From NCBI RefSeq assembly GCF_029867415.1, contig NC_081183.1, positions 196,013,563-196,077,562 of the forward strand: DNA of 64,000 nt, written 5' to 3'. The DNA comes from Vicia villosa. Lineage: Eukaryota; Streptophyta; Magnoliopsida; Fabales; Fabaceae. Shown here in pieces: positions 1 through 10,542 of the stretch (position 1 is its first letter; each line of letters starts with the position of its first letter). A model generated the notes under the pieces. It was given only the letters and a program-made list of their open reading frames with translations, made no database searches and was not told where the DNA came from. Both the position numbers and the translations under genes were made by a program.

Positions 1-911
1 AAGTGCGGTGACGTGAACTTGAGATTGATTGAAACATAAATAAATTTTAACTTTTTAGATTGATTGAGTAACTAAGGTATTAATTTATATATGATCATAT
101 ACATGAGTTATTTATTTAATTAAAAATAATAATATGTTTTTATAAATAGAAACGTTCTTCAATTTTATGGTGATATTATATATAGTTTATCAATTCAGAT
201 TATCTTCTGTTTGTATTGGCGCGCAAGGAAGGAAATGTATTGAAAGGAAAATCAAATTTTATTCATACTAATTCATGATATTTTTCATCAGGTTTCCATT
301 ATTGTGTTATGTATATTACATTTCTAATGTCTAATTATGAATGTGAAGAGTATTGTGAATGTCACATCAAATAGGATAGATGTTTATAAGTGAAAGAATG
401 AAAATGGATTTTGTAAATTTAAGTTAATTCAAGCGGAAACTCTAAAAATATATGGGTTGGTTAAGTTGGTGTCGGTTGGTTGTGCAATGCTCACGCGTGA
501 CCCACCCATAGTGATGATAGTAGGGTGGAAGGTGGAGCCCAGTTTGGTGTCAAACTTGTACGTATCCCCACCTATTACTAATTGGAGTACTCTGTTTGTA
601 TCTACATGCAATTGCTTATGATCAATTTGCCAAGATATTCATTTTGATTGATCATTTTCAGATATTGAATCAGCGCAAAAGTAGCTAAAAATTAAAATTT
701 TCTGTTTGTCCAATATTTTTGGTGTTGGCTAAAAATTGAGGACATCGACCGTTCATGTGTGAGTGAAACATTACAGTCCCATAAAATAAATTAAGGTGGG
801 CTACAAGCTATGCATTGAAGTATGACAAGTACCAATACACATATTGAGGTTGTTTTGTTTGTTGCGATCAAAAGATGAGATTACTCGAATATTATTATAA
901 TGTGTGAAGGT
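1..911. other. AT-rich non-coding DNA
   Basis: I see no supported gene, RNA or complete repeat here. Open frames are short and look random. The last 8 bases (904-911) are the left target-site duplicate of the MITE that follows. Confidence 0.5.
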
Positions 912-1077
912 CTATGAAACACAGACACCTCTAAAATGACTCCGACATTGACATGGTGATATCGTTAATAATTTGAAAAAATAAATAAATTAAATGTAAT
1001 TGTAAGTACCGGTGCAGGTGTCCGTCATCGACACAGCTACCGACACGCCTGATTTTTGATGTGTACGTGCTTCATAG
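912..1077. mobile_element. short MITE, hAT-like 8-bp TSD
   Basis: A 166-bp element has imperfect terminal inverted repeats: CTATGAAACACAGACACC on the left, and a right end whose complement begins CTATGAAGCACGTACAC. It is flanked by a perfect 8-bp direct repeat, GTGAAGGT, at 904-911 and 1078-1085. The interior holds GTGTCGG-like motifs and no coding capacity. An 8-bp duplication is typical of hAT-superfamily transposition; assignment to that superfamily is inference from TSD length. Intron 2 of the hexokinase gene (near 31040-31080) has similar GTGTC-rich sequence. Confidence 0.75.
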
Positions 1078-1085
1078 GTGAAGGT

Positions 1086-1758
1086 TAATGGAACAGTTGA
1101 AGAGTAAACAAGTTATGGAGACATCATCATGATGCAGGTGAAAGTGACTACGTATTATGCAATAATGGAAAGATAAATTAATATAGGATAATTATAAAAA
1201 AGAGTGAGAGAGGATGAGGTTGGGAAGTGATTAGTTTTGCCTGTCCTTGACCAAACAACACTTTTTCTTCAAAAGAATGATGAAGAAGGTAGATTATACT
1301 ATTTGTTTTTTTGTTTCTTTATGAATGTATCTAATATCTTTTAGCATAGGAGAAACTCAAGTTGATAATTGCCAACACATGCGCCAGCACATGGAGATTC
1401 ATTGTTTTCTTAATGTCTCAAGCGTTTGGATTTTGGGAGAATATTCACTCATCGAATATAACATCCTATGATGCTATGCCTAAAAGTAAAAAGAGTGGTT
1501 GAATTAGTCAACTTGGTTGTGCGTTTTATCTTTCTAATCATGGATTAAGGCTAAGTTAATTTTATAAAAAGAAACTTACAAGTGATTTTAACTACGAAGA
1601 ACTAGCTTATAAGATACAAGACATACATAGTAGTACAATTTAATATCTATGTCCGTTGCCATTGAAATTTTATTATTTATATGAATAAATTTGATAATCA
1701 ATCTAAATTAGATAACAAGGGATTCTCAATTACATCATTATTGATTCAACATGATCTA
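1086..1758. other. non-coding, nothing recognised
   Basis: AT-rich sequence with no frame, RNA or repeat that I can support. Confidence 0.4.
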
Positions 1759-2017
1759 GGGATGCCACGTTTGATATATTTCGGCGGGTCGAAGTATATA
1801 TGAAGAAATAAACGCTTGTGAATTTCTTGACTGATCCACATGAGAGAATATTGACACTTAGGTCAGCAGATGCTCTGGTGTACGGATGGATAAGTGACAA
1901 ACATGCTTGTGTGGATTTGACAGGAGTTTAACCGCGGGACAGTCAGCTTTCAAAGTTATTTCAAGTAAAGTGGTCAAACATAAGAAAGTGTGGTCCGACA
2001 ATCAACATGCTTTGACT
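1759..2017 (+). pseudogene. decayed repeat-associated coding fragment
   Basis: Pieces of one protein can be read on the plus strand in different frames. Near 1820-1925 I read residues like LTDPHERI, ADALVYGW and KHACVDLTGV, and near 1945-2017 SSKVVKHKKVWSDNQHAL. From memory this pattern matches a protein fragment commonly annotated in legume genomes in repetitive contexts, with no settled function. Several frame changes and stops separate the pieces, so it is not a working gene. The parent family is not identified. Confidence 0.35.
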
Positions 2018-2184
2018 AAACTAATTAGTTAATAATAGTAATAATTTGTTTTCAATATTATCCATTTTATATGCTTTTTTTTTCTACAATTTATATCATC
2101 ATGATATCATAGACAAATATGCAGCAGTTTGGAATGCATACACACTGATCATGAGAAAGTTTGGAATGCCACAAGTTGTTTTAT

Positions 2185-2542
2185 TTTTATTTTTTGTCTA
2201 AAAGGCATTGTCGAGATATTAAATAAGACATTTGTAATTGTTGGTGGGGGTCTAAAAAAATATATAAAAATCCATTGGAAACATCCCAAAATAAAAGGTA
2301 AAGACTTCAAAACTCTAAGGATGTATTTGGTTTAGAAGAGAAGTTGTGAAGAGAGAAATGGGTTTTTATTTTTTGTCTAAAAGGCATTGTCGAGATATTA
2401 AATAAGACATTTGTAATTGTTGGTGGGGGTCTAAAAAAATATATAAAAATCCATTGGAAACATCCCAAAATAAAAGGTAAAGACTTCAAAACTCTAAGGA
2501 TGTATTTGGTTTAGAAGAGAAGTTGTGAAGAGAGAAATGGGT
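2185..2542. repeat. perfect 179-bp tandem duplication
   Basis: Two head-to-tail copies, about 2185-2363 and 2364-2542, read as identical by eye at a 179-bp period (GTCTAAAAGG at 2196 and again at 2375). The unit ends with the left terminus of the MITE at 2498-2951, so that terminus is present twice. Identical copies in otherwise decayed DNA imply a very recent event or an assembly artefact. Confidence 0.9.
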
Positions 2543-2951
2543 GAGAGAGTGAGAGAAGAGAGAGAAATGTGAGAAATAGAGTAGATTTAATTGATTGTTT
2601 TGTTTAATTAATAAATAACTTAATTTAAAAACTCATCATTTATAAATGTTCTTCTCTTATCTTGTGTTTCCAGTACCATTTCCTAGCCTTCCAACCTCAT
2701 GTCAAAGCACATAAATAACTATTCATTGATATTGAAAAAACAAGAACATATATGAAAAAGAACTAAAAGCAAGCTTCCCCTCTCCCTTTCTTCGCTAATT
2801 TGAGGAGAAACAAAAAGGTGGTAGGACCCATCAGAATTTACTCTCCCTTCACTATTTCTTTTGTGTGCCAAACAGGAGAAATGGCTATTTCTCCGGCATA
2901 TCTTTCTCTCCTATCTCTCTCGTTGCTTCCTCTCTTAAACCAAACACATCA
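2498..2951. mobile_element. MITE with GATGTNTTTGGTTTA ends
   Basis: The left end reads GGATGTATTTGGTTTAGAAG and the complement of the right end reads GATGTGTTTGGTTTAAGAG, both continuing into GAGA-rich inner sequence. The roughly 450-bp interior has no coding capacity. I could not fix a clean target-site duplication, because the left side is disturbed by the 179-bp duplication. Superfamily unknown. Confidence 0.55.
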
Positions 2952-3592
2952 TAAAAGCTTCAAGATATCAATATCATAAAGGAGGTCGTGTTTGAAGGAT
3001 TGAAAATTCTAGTTCCATACGAATCTGAGAAAATAAATCACTTCCTTATCATAATTGATTTAAACTCCTAAATTGGAAATCTTTGGAACCCAAAGTTTTT
3101 GAGAATTTCTTCACCCACCTCCCAACCTTCTTGGCCACCTCCGGTGAATTTACCACAATACCCCTTGTTTCGGAAGTTCATTTCCGAAACTGTACTTTTT
3201 TTCTTGAAAAAGGTGTTTTCAGAAATGAACTTCCGAAAACGTGTTTTTTTTAATATAAAATATTGATTTCGGAGATGCATCTCCGAAATAAAGTCACTTT
3301 TCAGAAAATGTGGTGTTTCGGAAGTTCATCTCCGAGCGCACCCCCCTTGGAGGAATTCGGAAATGCACTTCCGAAAATAGGTCCGGACAGAAGAAAATGA
3401 ACAATTCGCTTTATTTAATCGGGTGAAAATTACAACGATAATATTACATAAAATTAAAGTTACATATTGTTAAACACGGGTAGGTGGGGATGAGAGAGTG
3501 GTGGGGAGAAAAAAAGGCTTCCAAATTTCAAAAGGTTTATTTATTATTTTAATAAAAATACGTACAACTGAAAGTAACAAATGACGGAGGAG

Positions 3593-3913
3593 GTGTAACC
3601 GGAGCCGAAACATATGACGGAGGAGGTGGATGTCCGGAGGAAGAAGACCCGGAGGTACGTCCACCGCGAGACAAAGGAGCCAATCAATGTAAGCTATAAT
3701 TTATCATTATCATCAGGGGACGTCATTACAAAAAATTGGAAAAAAAATCTTATTATTTTTAATCTTGATTTTTTAGAAATGACCTCCCCAGATGATAATC
3801 ATAAACTACAGCTTACATTGATTGGCTACTTTGTCTCGTGGTGGACGTATCTCCAGTTCTACTTCCTCCAGACATCCACCTCATCCGTCATATGTTCCGA
3901 CCCCGGTTACCAC
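3593..3913. repeat. long imperfect inverted repeat (hairpin)
   Basis: Arms at 3593-3720 and 3785-3913 pair with each other at roughly 85-90% by eye, around a loop of about 64 bases. The best-paired stretch centres on GAGACAAAGGAGCCAATCAA and its complement. RNA from either strand would fold into a stem of about 128 bp, long enough to feed Dicer-like processing. This could be a proto-MIR or siRNA-producing hairpin inside the surrounding TIR element, or simply two inverted copies of one segment. No expression evidence is available from sequence. Confidence 0.8.
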
Positions 3914-4047
3914 TTCCAAAAACTAACATGATAAATCCAATACAAATACACTGTGCGATACAATCCGAAATCAGAACAAAACAAAACAAAAACATGTTAT
4001 TCTGCCCGACGAGCGTTACAAAATACACATCAAACAAAAAAAACACG

Positions 4048-4302
4048 TTATTCTTCCCGACGAGCGAACTCCTCCGAATGAAGATAATTATACCAATCCT
4101 CATCCCACTCAGTCTCAGAACCATCAGCGTTGATCACGACTCTCACGCCTGAAGACTGAGCTTGAGCATCCGGGCCCCGGGCCCCCTGGGAACGAGAAGT
4201 AGAGCCGGTCGAAACCTTCTTCTTCTCCTTCACCTCCTTCACCTCTTTCACCTCTTTCTTTGAAGAATCCTTTCTTCCCTTAGCGCCCTCTCTAGAAGAC
4301 AT
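4048..4302 (-). CDS. hypothetical Lys/Glu-rich frame in TIR element
   Basis: An ATG at 4302 opens an 84-residue frame. It has a basic N-terminus (MSSREGAKGRKDSSKKEV), a short KEVKEV repeat and an acidic, aromatic tail (ETEWDEDWYNYLHSEEF). Just before the ATG the minus strand reads TTTACAG/GAAC, a plausible 3' splice site, so this could be a last exon of an element-encoded gene. I do not recognise the family. It lies inside the 3101-4947 element, which argues against a host gene. Confidence 0.25.
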   Translation of the reverse strand: MSSREGAKGRKDSSKKEVKEVKEVKEKKKVSTGSTSRSQGARGPDAQAQSSGVRVVINADGSETEWDEDWYNYLHSEEFARREE

Positions 4303-4955
4303 GTTCCTGTAAACAATTGAAATTGATTAATATGAGAGACAAAATAAAAAACAAAAAAATTTGAACTTCTGATACATTTCGTAAGTTCATTTCCGAAAAC
4401 TGGGATGGAGGTGTTTTCGGAAATGAACTTCCGAAACACCCCTGCGATGGGATTTTCTGCAACTTCCATGGCAGACCCTAAACCAAACTTCAAAACAAAT
4501 CAAAATGCTTCTAAACAACCTAAATACTACTAACAACCTAACCATGTATCATTTATACAATTAAAACCCTAAATAACATGCATTTGAATAATAGATCTAA
4601 AAATTTCAAAACTTACAAAGTGTTAGGATTGAGGGCTTTTGAATGTTGTTTAGCAGTGTGATTGGAGCCTTGATGGAGCTTTGGAATTCTGTTTGCACAA
4701 ATTTTCGCCTTTGCCACTTTTTGTTTTGATTTAGGGTAAATGATTGGGGGAGGGGGAGTGTTTTGATAAATCTGCAGAAATCGCAGTATTTCGGAAGTGC
4801 ACTTCCGAAATAATTGTTTCGGAAATGAACTTCCGAAGTAAGTCAATTTTTTTAAAAAAACACGTGGAAATGAACTTCCGAAGCAGGGGTAGTTTTGGTT
4901 TTTCGCAGGAGGTGACCACCCATAGGGAGGTGGGTAAAGAAATTTTCAAGTTTTT

Positions 4956-7402
4956 TTTTTAATAAAAACTTGATTGATCAAGAGACCAATCATTGGAACA
5001 AATCTCGTATACAAAGAACTTTCCTGCCCTCTAACAATGACATGATTTATCAAATTCATATAGGTCAATTTGAGGAGATGGATTCCCTCACGTGGATGAG
5101 AATAAATCTTTTCAAGTTCATCTTTAACTTAATCAAAAGTTTAATTCATCTTTAACTTAATCTTTTCATAAGTTTTTCAAGTTCAAAAAGAAACAAAATC
5201 TTTTCATCTTCATCTTTAACTTAATCAAAAGTTCAATCCTTCTACAACATCATCTTCATTAGAACATTCATATTCGACTTGATTAAATCCATCTTCAAAT
5301 ATTAAAGATTCTTTAATATTATAACCAAGATAAGAATGTGAATAAAATTAAAAATTCATAGAGAAAATTTTCGGGGACAAAATATAAAATGTGATTTATA
5401 AATTTTGACAAAAATAAATAAAATCAGGTCAAAGAGTAAAATTCAACGATTTTACACGATTTCAGAATGATTTAAATCAATTAAAATCGTTCTGGAATAC
5501 AATTTTACATAAAAAAAAAATTTACCTGCTATTTAACACGAAATGATGATCTAGAGACGTGAAATCTATAGAGTTTAAGTTTTAAATCGTGATTTTAACA
5601 ATGACGTTTTTGGCACTAAAGTCCCCACCTAGATCCAAAGCCCTTGTGCGGTGCATTTAAAAAAATTTCATGCTCATCAAAGTAAATATTTTGAGAAAAA
5701 TGTATCAATTTCCTGATTTACTATCATAGATGCCTTGGAAGGATAGAAACAATGGATCATTATTTCTTACATTTTTTATGTGCAAATTTAATTCGGTTTA
5801 CATTGGAGAATAATCTTTATTCTTTAAAAAATACGAAGAATCTTATTATAATTGATCTACAAAATTAATAAATGCTATAGAACAAAATTGTTCTCTTACA
5901 TTATGTTATCATCAAAATTAAAATAAAAATCATTATTCTTCAAATCAGTCTTAGTTCAACACTATATTCATTTCAATAACAATATCTTTATCAGAAATTA
6001 TATAATATAAGCTCGTTCAATTTCTTTCTAGAAATATCAATACACATATTATTTGTTTGGAAATATTTTCTAACTAGGTTAACTACGCCACCCCAAAGTT
6101 TTTATGATTTTTTTAAAAAATAGGTATAATATATAATTTTTCCTATAAAATTTAATATTTATAAATTTATAAAGCACCAAACAAACAATGGCTGAGTGGA
6201 TATGTTGTATAATTACAGTCTTTCATGTCATGGGCTCAAAACTTGCTAGCTGATATATTTGTCGATGTATTCCAAACTTAATATTATATTAAATATTAAT
6301 AATTCTTTTTAAAAATTTTATCAAATTTATTTATTAAGAATAATGTCAATCCAATTCAATTTCTTAAAATTGTTCTAAAATAAGTTTTGACTCATTCATA
6401 TTTTATTTGGTTATTGATTTTCTTTCTTCCTCGCATACAAACACGCATAGATTATTTTGTTGTTATTTTTTTCACATAAAATGATTTCAATCAATTATCA
6501 CTATACAAAATTATTGAACAAAGAGCATATAAAAATAGTAAATCAACAAAAATAAATAACATAATAATATTGTTAGACACGTTGACAATAATTAGTTGAT
6601 TTATGTTGACAATAACCAGTTGATTTTTGAAGATGTTTCAATAAATTATATAGTATAATTTGACACACTTTTGCACAAGAGTTTAAAAAAAAAACAATTT
6701 CTCCATTTATTTTTGCTAGTAACAAAAAAAGTGAAAGCAAATAGAATGAATTTTTTTTGGTAGAAATGAGATATCTCTACGCGCAATTGCATGGACTAAT
6801 CTTTCGAGTCGGATCCCTCAAAAGAATTTAATAAGGTTATATGTCCATGACCAAGATCGAACCCCCTTTTTTTGAATAATGCGGAAGACATCTCTTACTA
6901 TCTCATTCAAGTGCTCTTGGATAAATGAATAAATATTTTTAATATTATATTTTTTATTAGTTACTTATTTTTATATTTGACCCCCTCAACAATTTCATCC
7001 TGGCTCCGCTACTGATTAACTATAAATAATATGTCATACTAAATAGTCATCCTAGCAAAAATTTAAAATTTCCATGCTCATAACTTACCAAACATTCAAC
7101 TTCATTTGTTATTTTTTTCATTATTAGCTTTTCAAATTTAAATAAAGCGTCTTTTATTTGGTTTTAGTTGTGTAACTTAGAATCTTATAAATTCTACACT
7201 TTCAACACTAATTTCCCAACATATTTGTGAGAATGATTTCAGAGTTAGATTAGGGGTATGATCCTAAAGAATTTTTCAATTTTTTTTTATAGAAGAAGAA
7301 AATATTGTTTAAATACGTTTTACAAATTGATGTAGCTTTAGAGTAATAATTATCCTTATCGTATGATGTATAGAATGATCTAAATTTTTTAGCATTGTAC
7401 AT
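4956..7402. other. AT-rich non-coding DNA with hAT-like terminus
   Basis: No gene is supported. 5100-5230 has imperfect repeats of CTTTAACTTAATC/TTTTCA. At 6993-7014 the sequence ends in CTGGCTCCGCTACTG; its complement, CAGTAGCGGAGCCAG, is a typical hAT-type end. It is followed by ATTAACTA, and GTTAACTA at 6078-6085 could be a mutated partner duplicate, which would make 6086-7014 a decayed hAT-like element. The left terminus is too degraded to confirm. Confidence 0.4.
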
Positions 7403-7475
7403 GAGGATGTAGCTCAAATGGTAGAGCGCTCACTTTGCATGCGAGAGGTACAGGGTTCGATCCCCTGCATCTCCA
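7403..7475 (+). tRNA. trnA-TGC: tRNA-Ala (anticodon TGC)
   Basis: The 73-base cloverleaf has an intact A box (TAGCTCAAATGG), a seven-base loop TTTGCAT with anticodon TGC, a paired T arm (CAGGG/CCCTG around TTCGATC) and discriminator A. There is no intron and no encoded CCA. A pol III terminator, TTTT, follows at 7493-7496. Two A.C mismatches weaken it: position 2 against 71 in the acceptor stem, and one pair of the anticodon stem (CTCAC/GCGAG). Compared with the usual plant nuclear tRNA-Ala both look like G-to-A changes, so this copy may be functional but weak, or an early pseudogene. Confidence 0.85.
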
Positions 7476-8397
7476 ATTTCAAAAAACTTAATTTTCTAAA
7501 ATATTTTTTTATCATTTATAGTAATATTTTACCTTTAAAAATGATTAATTTCGAACATCTTAATGCATTCCTTTCATACTAGAGGTAGAGGGGTTAGCAT
7601 AATATTGTCCTCTAAAGTTATTAATATTAAGACTACACTGCAGCAAATTGCAACCGTACACAAGTCAAAATTTTCAAAATCATAGAGATGCATCATTTAT
7701 TTAAAAATAAGAGTTTTATAAATAAAGTTAAAGTTGTTTGATAATAGTTTTGGAGTTAAGAGTTTTCTTTTGTTAAGCTTAAGGAAAAGTTCAATTTTAA
7801 ATTTCAATATTACGAAGAAGAAAAAGAACAACATGTTGCTGAAATATTTGGTTCTTCCTCTTTATTATAATTAATTGATAATAAATTAACAATAAAAATA
7901 CGATAATACTTTGAACAATAAAAACAAAATTATAAGTGAAGAGAAATTTTAGAGAGATTACTATAGCTAGGTGGCTGCATGTTGTTACTAATAATTACAA
8001 AATTTGAGTCAAATGTTGGAAACTTGCATAAGATAAGACAAAGATTCAAAGAGGATCTTTTAGTTTAAGGTGAGCCTCAAACTTAATGTCACATATTAAT
8101 GGACCATTTGTTAATGCCTAAATATAATCTAAAGTTGTTAGCTAAAAATGGTTAGCAACGGAATTAGGTTTAGGTTATGTCTAGATAGCCAAACGAGTCC
8201 ATGAAAGAAGGTTTCATTATTTAAAGTGTACCTCTATGTATTAAAAAATTTAGTCATCAAATTCTAAAAATAAGGATCATGTAGAGCTCAGCACATTCAT
8301 TTGTACTATTATGTGGTTGTAGTTCACAAGTTAAAATTATATTAGGTACCATTTAGCCGAGCTTTTTTCAATTTTTTTATTATAAAAGTTAAAGTTG
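7476..8397. other. non-coding flank with repeat copy
   Basis: No gene is seen. A 36-bp segment at 7704-7739 recurs exactly at 8398-8433, immediately left of the CACTA element. Sequence after the first copy (GATAATA at 7740) matches sequence just right of the CACTA element (10366), so this locus preserves the uninterrupted target. Confidence 0.7.
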
Positions 8398-8551
8398 AAA
8401 ATAAGAGTTTTATAAATAAAGTTAAAGTTGTTTCACTAGTGCAAAAATCACTTTTTAAATCAAACATTTTAAATCAGATGCTATCCATTTGATTTAAAAA
8501 CTTGAAAATCTAGGACACGAAGGATGCATTTTTTAGTGAATAACATTTAAG

Positions 8552-9060
8552 TCAATTAACCTGATTTAAAAAGATCTTTTTAATTAAAAAAATTATTTCC
8601 CTATCTTCGCCGCGAAAACATAAGCTATACCCTCTTTTATTTCGTTCCACAAAATCCCTAAACACAAAAAAAAAACGATGAACCTTCTCTCTGTGTCTGC
8701 GTAAAACCCTTTCATCTAATCGCTTTTCACCCTTCTTCCCGTTCTCATCCTTCTTCATAGCAACCGCAACAACCTCTGCCGCCTCTTTCTTCTTCACCGT
8801 CGCCAAAACCAAATCCCCCTTATGTGGAGGAGAAACCCTTACTCTCAAGCTCATCTTTAACAGGTCCACCTTTCAACATATTCTTAACCCAAACCCTAAC
8901 CTTCTCCAAAATCAACGGTTTCCCTTTCACAACAACCGCGAAGTCAAAAGCTTACACGCCTAAAAAAAATAATGAACAAACCCTAAGAATATTTCCTTCT
9001 CACTTTCTCTCTCGGAGGAGAAACAAACCCTAGATTTCCTTCTCATTTTCTCTCTCTGCG
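8552..9060. other. possible captured host-gene segment in CACTA
   Basis: This part of the CACTA interior is less AT-rich and looks exonic. On the minus strand about 8820-8940 reads as an open stretch (GKPLILEKVRVWVKNMLKGG) after a plausible acceptor, and 8552-8869 gives a Lys/Glu-rich frame in another phase. The plus strand near 9030-9060 has AAACCCTAG and CT-rich runs typical of plant 5' untranslated leaders. I do not recognise the source gene, and the frames do not join into one product. Confidence 0.3.
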
Positions 9061-9817
9061 ATGACGAACACATTGCTTTTAGAGTTCCAGATTCTCCACC
9101 GTTGATTCTGTTCAGATTTTCTAAGGTTAGTTCTGATTTTGGTCTTTTTCAAGGTTAATTTAGTTTTAGTTTCCATTAGTAGAGAAATTTCGGTGTTGCT
9201 ACTGTTGTTGCATTCAAATGTTACAGAATGAGGCTTTCTTTTTTGAAGATGTTTAAAAGGTTACTTAATGAAAGTTTGCTTCTTTGAGTCGGTGAAGGTT
9301 GTATGAATCATGTGTTTCATAAATTGATAATTTTCTTGGAAATTGGTGAAGTTCAACCTTGAACAAGATAGATTTATGTTCATTTATCCATTTATAGTGG
9401 CTTGAGTTGGCTTTTAAGTTTAATTTTGAAGTGGTTTTCTACTGATTTTTTGTTAAGAAAGATAAGTGGGGTGTTAGGAATTTGAATTTTGGATTGGTTT
9501 GACTTTTGTGTTTAATTTGCTGGTTGGATTTTTTGTTTTGGATTGGTTTTCTCTTTCTGCTAGATTTTGTTAAGAGACGAGTGAGGTATTCTTAGGAAAT
9601 GGAATTGGTGTTGTTACTGTTGTTACTGTAACAATAACAAGATCAACAATATATAATCATACAAGTTATATGATTATGCAACATGGAAGGACTTTTGTTG
9701 TAGGCCTCATAGTTTGTTAAACTTTGCTTAGACTAGCTAGAGTTTTGGTAATAGCATAGTTTAATTTTGACAAGAGGTATTTAGTTCCATGGTACTGTTT
9801 GGAACATTGCTTCTTGA

Positions 9818-9930
9818 ATATTTTTTAACAGATCAAATTTATTCAAAATTTGATTCTATGGTCTTTTGTATTTTGAATATTTTATACCAGATCAAATTTA
9901 CTTAAAACTTGGTTCTATGGTCTTTTGTAA
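9818..9930. repeat. two-copy 58-bp tandem repeat inside CACTA
   Basis: Two diverged copies begin GAATATTTT at about 9818 and 9876 and end GGTCTTTTGTA. They differ at about eight positions by eye. Confidence 0.7.
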
Positions 9931-10542
9931 TAATGGTTGTGTATGAAATGTTTGATTAGTGGTTGGTTGTGATAAAATTTTGTATTATTTTTATAATTTT
10001 TTGTACAATAAAACAATAATTAAAAAATGACAATAAAAAAAAAACAACATTGTGCTTTTGAATTGAACGAACCAAATTAAAATAATATTACTGAATAATA
10101 TGAACCGATATAAATTTGAGATTTTAAATCGGATCATATAGATTTAAAAGCTCTCGTTACTTTTTGAAATTTTTTTAAATGTGTTAAACTGATTTAAATA
10201 AACACTTTTAAATCAGGCTAACCGATTTAATAAAATATTTTAAATCGGATCAAACCTGATTTAAAAACCAATTTTTTTTAAATCGGCCAGAATTAAATCG
10301 GACCACCAACCGATTTAAAAAGTTGTTTTTAACCGATTTAAAAAGTGTTTTTTGTACTAGTGTTTGATAATATTTATAATTTTTCAACTTTAATTATTTT
10401 TATCTAAACCCTTTCATATATAGATAAAATAATCTTACAAAATGAGAAAATAATGAAATATAATTTTGATGTAAATTATTTGCGAGTGAAAGTAGTGATT
10501 ATTGTTCATACGTTTAAAAATAATAAAATATTTTTAAAAGGG

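Larger units (their letters stand above)
3101..4947. mobile_element. 1.85-kb TIR element with palindrome arrays
   Basis: The ends are inverted repeats. The left begins GAGAATTTCTTCACCCACCT; the complement of the right begins GAAAATTTCTTTACCCACCT, and both run on to a shared CACCTCC/TACCCCT region. AAGTTTTT flanks both sides (3093-3100, 4948-4955), a possible 8-bp target duplication, though it is low complexity. Inside each arm are repeated near-palindromes of the form TTCGGAAGTKCATTTCCGAA: about five between 3160 and 3385 and about six between 4375 and 4885. The middle holds a long hairpin (3593-3913) and a small Lys/Glu-rich frame (4048-4302, minus). No transposase is recognised, so it is probably non-autonomous. 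Confidence 0.65.
8434..10362. mobile_element. non-autonomous CACTA (CMC/EnSpm) transposon
   Basis: The element starts CACTAGTGCAAAAATCAC and ends GTGTTTTTTGTACTAGTG. Over the outer 28 bases the two ends match as inverted repeats with about two differences. A 3-bp duplication, TTT (8431-8433 and 10363-10365), flanks it, as expected for CACTA elements. Subterminal DNA is rich in short ATTTAAA and AACCGATTTA motifs in both orientations, the usual transposase-binding style of this superfamily. At 1.93 kb it has no transposase. Its interior, about 8580-9130, looks like captured gene DNA. The empty-site copy at 7704-7745 supports the boundaries to the base. Confidence 0.9.

Noticed and set aside
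3614..3931. Frames at 3614-3931 (+), 3470-3664 (-) and 3838-4152 (+) with similar LLPPDIHL peptides
   Set aside because: The similarity follows from the inverted repeat arms; no extra evidence for translation.
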